Source: Dolomedes plantarius
Taxonomy: Eukaryota; Arthropoda; Arachnida; Araneae; Dolomedidae
Direction of reading: 5' to 3'
Assembly (NCBI GenBank): GCA_907164885.2
Contig: OU015503.1
Location: 128,339,396 to 128,403,395 of the forward strand
Length of the DNA stretch: 64,000 nt
Numbering within the stretch: position 1 is the stretch's first letter; each line of letters begins with the position of its first letter. Both the position numbers and the translations under genes were made by a program. The notes under the pieces are model-generated. The model saw only the letters and a list, made by a program, of their open reading frames with translations, was not told where the DNA came from and searched no databases. This document shows positions 34,418 to 64,000 of the stretch, piece by piece.

Positions 34418-34606
34418 GTATATATGTACATACCTACATGTCTATACAGATATATACATAAACATAATAATCGCTCATGTAATGATTCTTCAATATTTGA
34501 GATTATTGAAATTCATCTAAGGAACTGGCAAACAATTGAAAAAAGGAGAAAATTTCGCCCTGTCAGTTCATAGGACCCTATTACAATTGTTTTAATACTG
34601 TAAGTT
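32694..34606 (-). other. CARM1: Possible CARM1 3' UTR
   Basis: Downstream of the CARM1 stop (34607) the - strand has no recognised repeat except TA-rich sequence at 34300-34440. AATAAA appears on the - strand near 33750 and near 32694. Transcript extent is inference. Small open frames here show no domain. Confidence 0.35.
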
Positions 34607-61878
<27,272 letters not shown>

Positions 61879-61964
61879 CTGAAACAGAAATTGACACAAT
61901 GCAACACTTGAAAACCACTTAAATCCAACTACATCTACATACTACCTATCTATATAAGTATGTA

Positions 61965-61995
<31 letters not shown>

Positions 61996-61998
61996 GTA

Positions 61999-62060
61999 TC
62001 TGTGGCTTGGTACAAGAAGTGCATAAGTCAGTTTTCTCCAAGATGACTTTGCTTATTTCC

Positions 62061-62098
<38 letters not shown>

Positions 62099-62380
62099 AT
62101 GTTAGAAGTACCTACATCTGTCCGATGCTTTAAAAGTGTTTTCTAAACTAACCTTGAAACAAATTTATCAGTTTCAAGAACACTTCCTCCAATATTTTAT
62201 GATCAAACTCTTGGCCTCTGGTATAATTAGAACTAGAATCCGATGAACACACGTTTGATTTCAATTTAACATGTGTGTTCATTAGAAACACACATTGAAA
62301 ATATTTTTTTAAAGAGACGCAAGCAAACAAAGTCATCTTGGAGAAAACTGACTTTGGTACATCTTGTACCAAACCACAGA
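61999..62380. mobile_element. Palindromic MITE with ~50-bp arms
   Basis: Left arm tctgtggcttggtacaagaa... gatgacttt and right arm its inverse (aaagtcatcttggagaaaac ... aaaccacaga). Encloses an A homopolymer (62065-62092) and the segment shared with 59985-60115. Next to TA on both sides. Confidence 0.75.
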
Positions 62381-62384
62381 TATA

Positions 62385-63649
62385 CACTACTGGCCAAAAG
62401 TATTGGAAGTTTGAGAAACCTAACATTTTTTCAAAAGTAAGCCCCAAAAAATATTTTTTCAATGCAACTGATATTTTTTACCGTAAATATGTTAAATTAG
62501 TTTAAAGACAAGATATGATTAAGTTATTGAACAAAAATAATCATTTAATTTTATAAAAAAATAGCATACAAAAAATGTACAGGTTATCAGAAATTGGCAC
62601 CCATTTTGGCTCCCCAGAATAAAATGAAATAAATAAACAATTTCAATTTCTGAGCAGAAAAGATAATAAATGAGTGCAATTGAAACGAAAAGCATTTAAT
62701 ATGTTGTTGGGCCGCCTCTGGCTTTGATCACAACAGCCACTCTTTTAGGCATGGAATCCACAAGGTTTTGCAACACTTCTTTTGGTATTTCATAGTGCCA
62801 AATTTTAATTATTTTCCGAATCTCTCATTTTGTTCTGGGATGATTTTGAGGTATTTTCCTTCCAATTATACTCCTTAAATTCTCAACAGAATTTAAATCT
62901 GGCGAGTTTCCTGACCATGGGAGAACATTAATACCATGTTTTGCAAATTCAGCTTTAACCTAAAATAAGGAATGTTTTGATTTAGAGTTCAGAATTAAAC
63001 TCTTATGAAATTTAATTTCAAAGTTTTTCTTGTCTTTTTTGATGTATTGCAGGGTGCTAGGTCTTGCTGAAATATCCATTTCTGCCTTGGGAACATGTCA
63101 TAAGCACTAGGAAGCAATCGATCCTTCAGCACACTAATATACTGATCACTCTTCATAGTTCCCTGTACAAAATGGAGTCGTCCATTTTACTTATATGACA
63201 TGCAGCCCCATACCATTTGGTTTTCTGGGTGCTTTGCTGTACATACCAGGCAGTCTGGACTATGCAAAACCTAGTGGATTCTATGCCTAAAAGAGTGACT
63301 GTTGTGATCAAAGCCAGAGGCGGCCCAACAACATATTAAATGCTTTTCAGTTCAATTGCACTCATTTATTACCTTTTCTGCTCAGAACTTGAAATTGTTT
63401 ATTTAATTTTATACCAGGGAACCAAAATGGGTGCAATTTCTGATAACCTGTACATTTTTTGTATGCTATTTTTTATAAAATCAAATAATTATTTTTGTTC
63501 AATAACTTAATCACATCTTGTCTTTAACTAATTTAACATAGTGACATCAAAAAATATCAGTTGCATTGAAAAAAATATTTTTGGGGGGCTTATTCTTGAA
63601 AAAAAATGTTAGATTTCTCAAACTTGCAATACTTTTGACCAGTACGGTG
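62385..63649 (-). mobile_element. Palindromic Tc1-like element with two inverted 3' halves
   Basis: Termini CACTACTGGCCAAAAGTATT and (inverted) CACCGTACTGGTCAAAAGT, TA on both sides. About 350 bp at each end are inverted copies and both contain the transposase C-terminus (…KARGGPTTY stop), so the N-terminal half of the original element is replaced by a second 3' end. Confidence 0.85.
62672..63245 (-). pseudogene. Tc1-like transposase, C-terminal half
   Basis: Minus frames: MVWGCMSYK, NGRLHFVQGTMKSDQYISVL, KDRLLPSAYDMFPRQKWIFQ QDLAPCNTSKK (second Asp), then after a disrupted stretch FAKHGINVLPWSGNSPDLNS VENLRSIIG (Glu), and the end VVIKARGGPTTY. The HTH and first Asp are absent. Confidence 0.85.
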
Positions 63650-63670
63650 TATATATAATGGAAAAGTACC

Positions 63671-63708
<38 letters not shown>
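63671..63708. repeat. (TA)n inside a short inverted repeat
   Basis: atggaaaagtaccgtatata ... tatggtacttttccgttata: short arms (ggaaaagtacc / ggtacttttcc) around a TA run, a minimal foldback at 63658-63722. Confidence 0.8.
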
Positions 63709-63710
<2 letters not shown>

Positions 63711-64000
63711 TACTTTTCCGTTATAAGCACTACAATCGTTTTCACACCAATTTGGCACATTTTTGAGAATTGATGCAACGAGAGAAAAGTAATGTGATAT
63801 AATCACGCTATTGATTTGCAAATTACAATATTCAAATCTCGAGATTCAAGGAACAAAGAGGCACTGCTCGTCATCATTTGGATTCTTATTTCATAGAATT
63901 CAAGTAGCACCGTATGCATTGAAAAGAAAATATATTCAGTTCTATGTTGAATGCAATTTCCAAATTCATGCCTCCTGTCTAATGTTAAATAGATTTTTTA

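Noticed and set aside
62148..62462. 104-codon minus frame upstream of CARM1 exon 1 with a donor-like end
   Set aside because: It lies in a palindromic element with copies elsewhere and does not match the CARM1 PH-like domain; its phase was not shown to fit.

Overview
The window is arthropod-like nuclear DNA. Coding exons are short and bounded by GT-AG introns. The two host genes have their closest remembered matches in invertebrates. The rest is AT-rich and crowded with (TA)n microsatellites and remnants of Tc1/mariner, pogo/Tigger, hAT, Helitron, BEL/Pao, Copia-like and LINE elements. Species cannot be named from sequence alone.

Two protein-coding genes lie tail to tail. On the + strand, positions 1-22330 hold the 3' part of an EGFR/ErbB receptor tyrosine kinase: the end of the second L domain, a long cysteine-rich region of the extended invertebrate type, the transmembrane helix, the juxtamembrane segment, the glycine-rich loop of the kinase, and then, after an assembly gap, the C-terminal tail, stop codon and poly(A) signal. 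The bulk of the kinase domain is not in the sequence; it should sit between 20224 and 21834, where a minisatellite runs into 500 Ns. On the - strand, 61878 down to 34607 holds twelve exons of CARM1 (PRMT4): a complete SAM-binding and catalytic core, the beta-barrel with its THW loop, and the C-terminal tail. The 5' exons (N-terminal PH-like domain) lie beyond the right edge. A 3' UTR may reach about 32694.

Layout: 1-1600 EGFR exons with a 44-bp minisatellite; 1600-9500 an EGFR intron filled with Helitron-type elements, one interrupted by a 1.4-kb TIR element; 9507-14288 a non-coding LTR element with identical 349-bp LTRs ending 50 bp before an exon; 14339-20223 further EGFR exons with pogo/Tigger and Tc1 insertions between them; 20224-22330 minisatellite, gap, hAT MITE and last exon; 22330-34600 intergenic DNA with Tc1, a Helitron relic still coding for Rep/helicase pieces, a palindromic MITE, a BEL/Pao relic with 5' LTR and primer-binding site, and an unclassified transposase relic; 34607-61878 CARM1 exons with nested hAT elements, a mariner, a LINE, a hAT MITE, a Copia-like gag ORF, pogo-like MITEs, a putative solo LTR, Helitrons and Tc1 relics in the introns; 61999-63649 palindromic elements.

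There is no operon-like logic. The two genes act independently: EGFR in growth-factor signalling at the membrane, CARM1 in nuclear arginine methylation. The most informative signals are structural: the missing kinase exons at a repeat/gap, exact target-site duplications that order nested insertions, the very young LTR element beside an EGFR exon, and several palindromic derivatives of Tc1/mariner elements.
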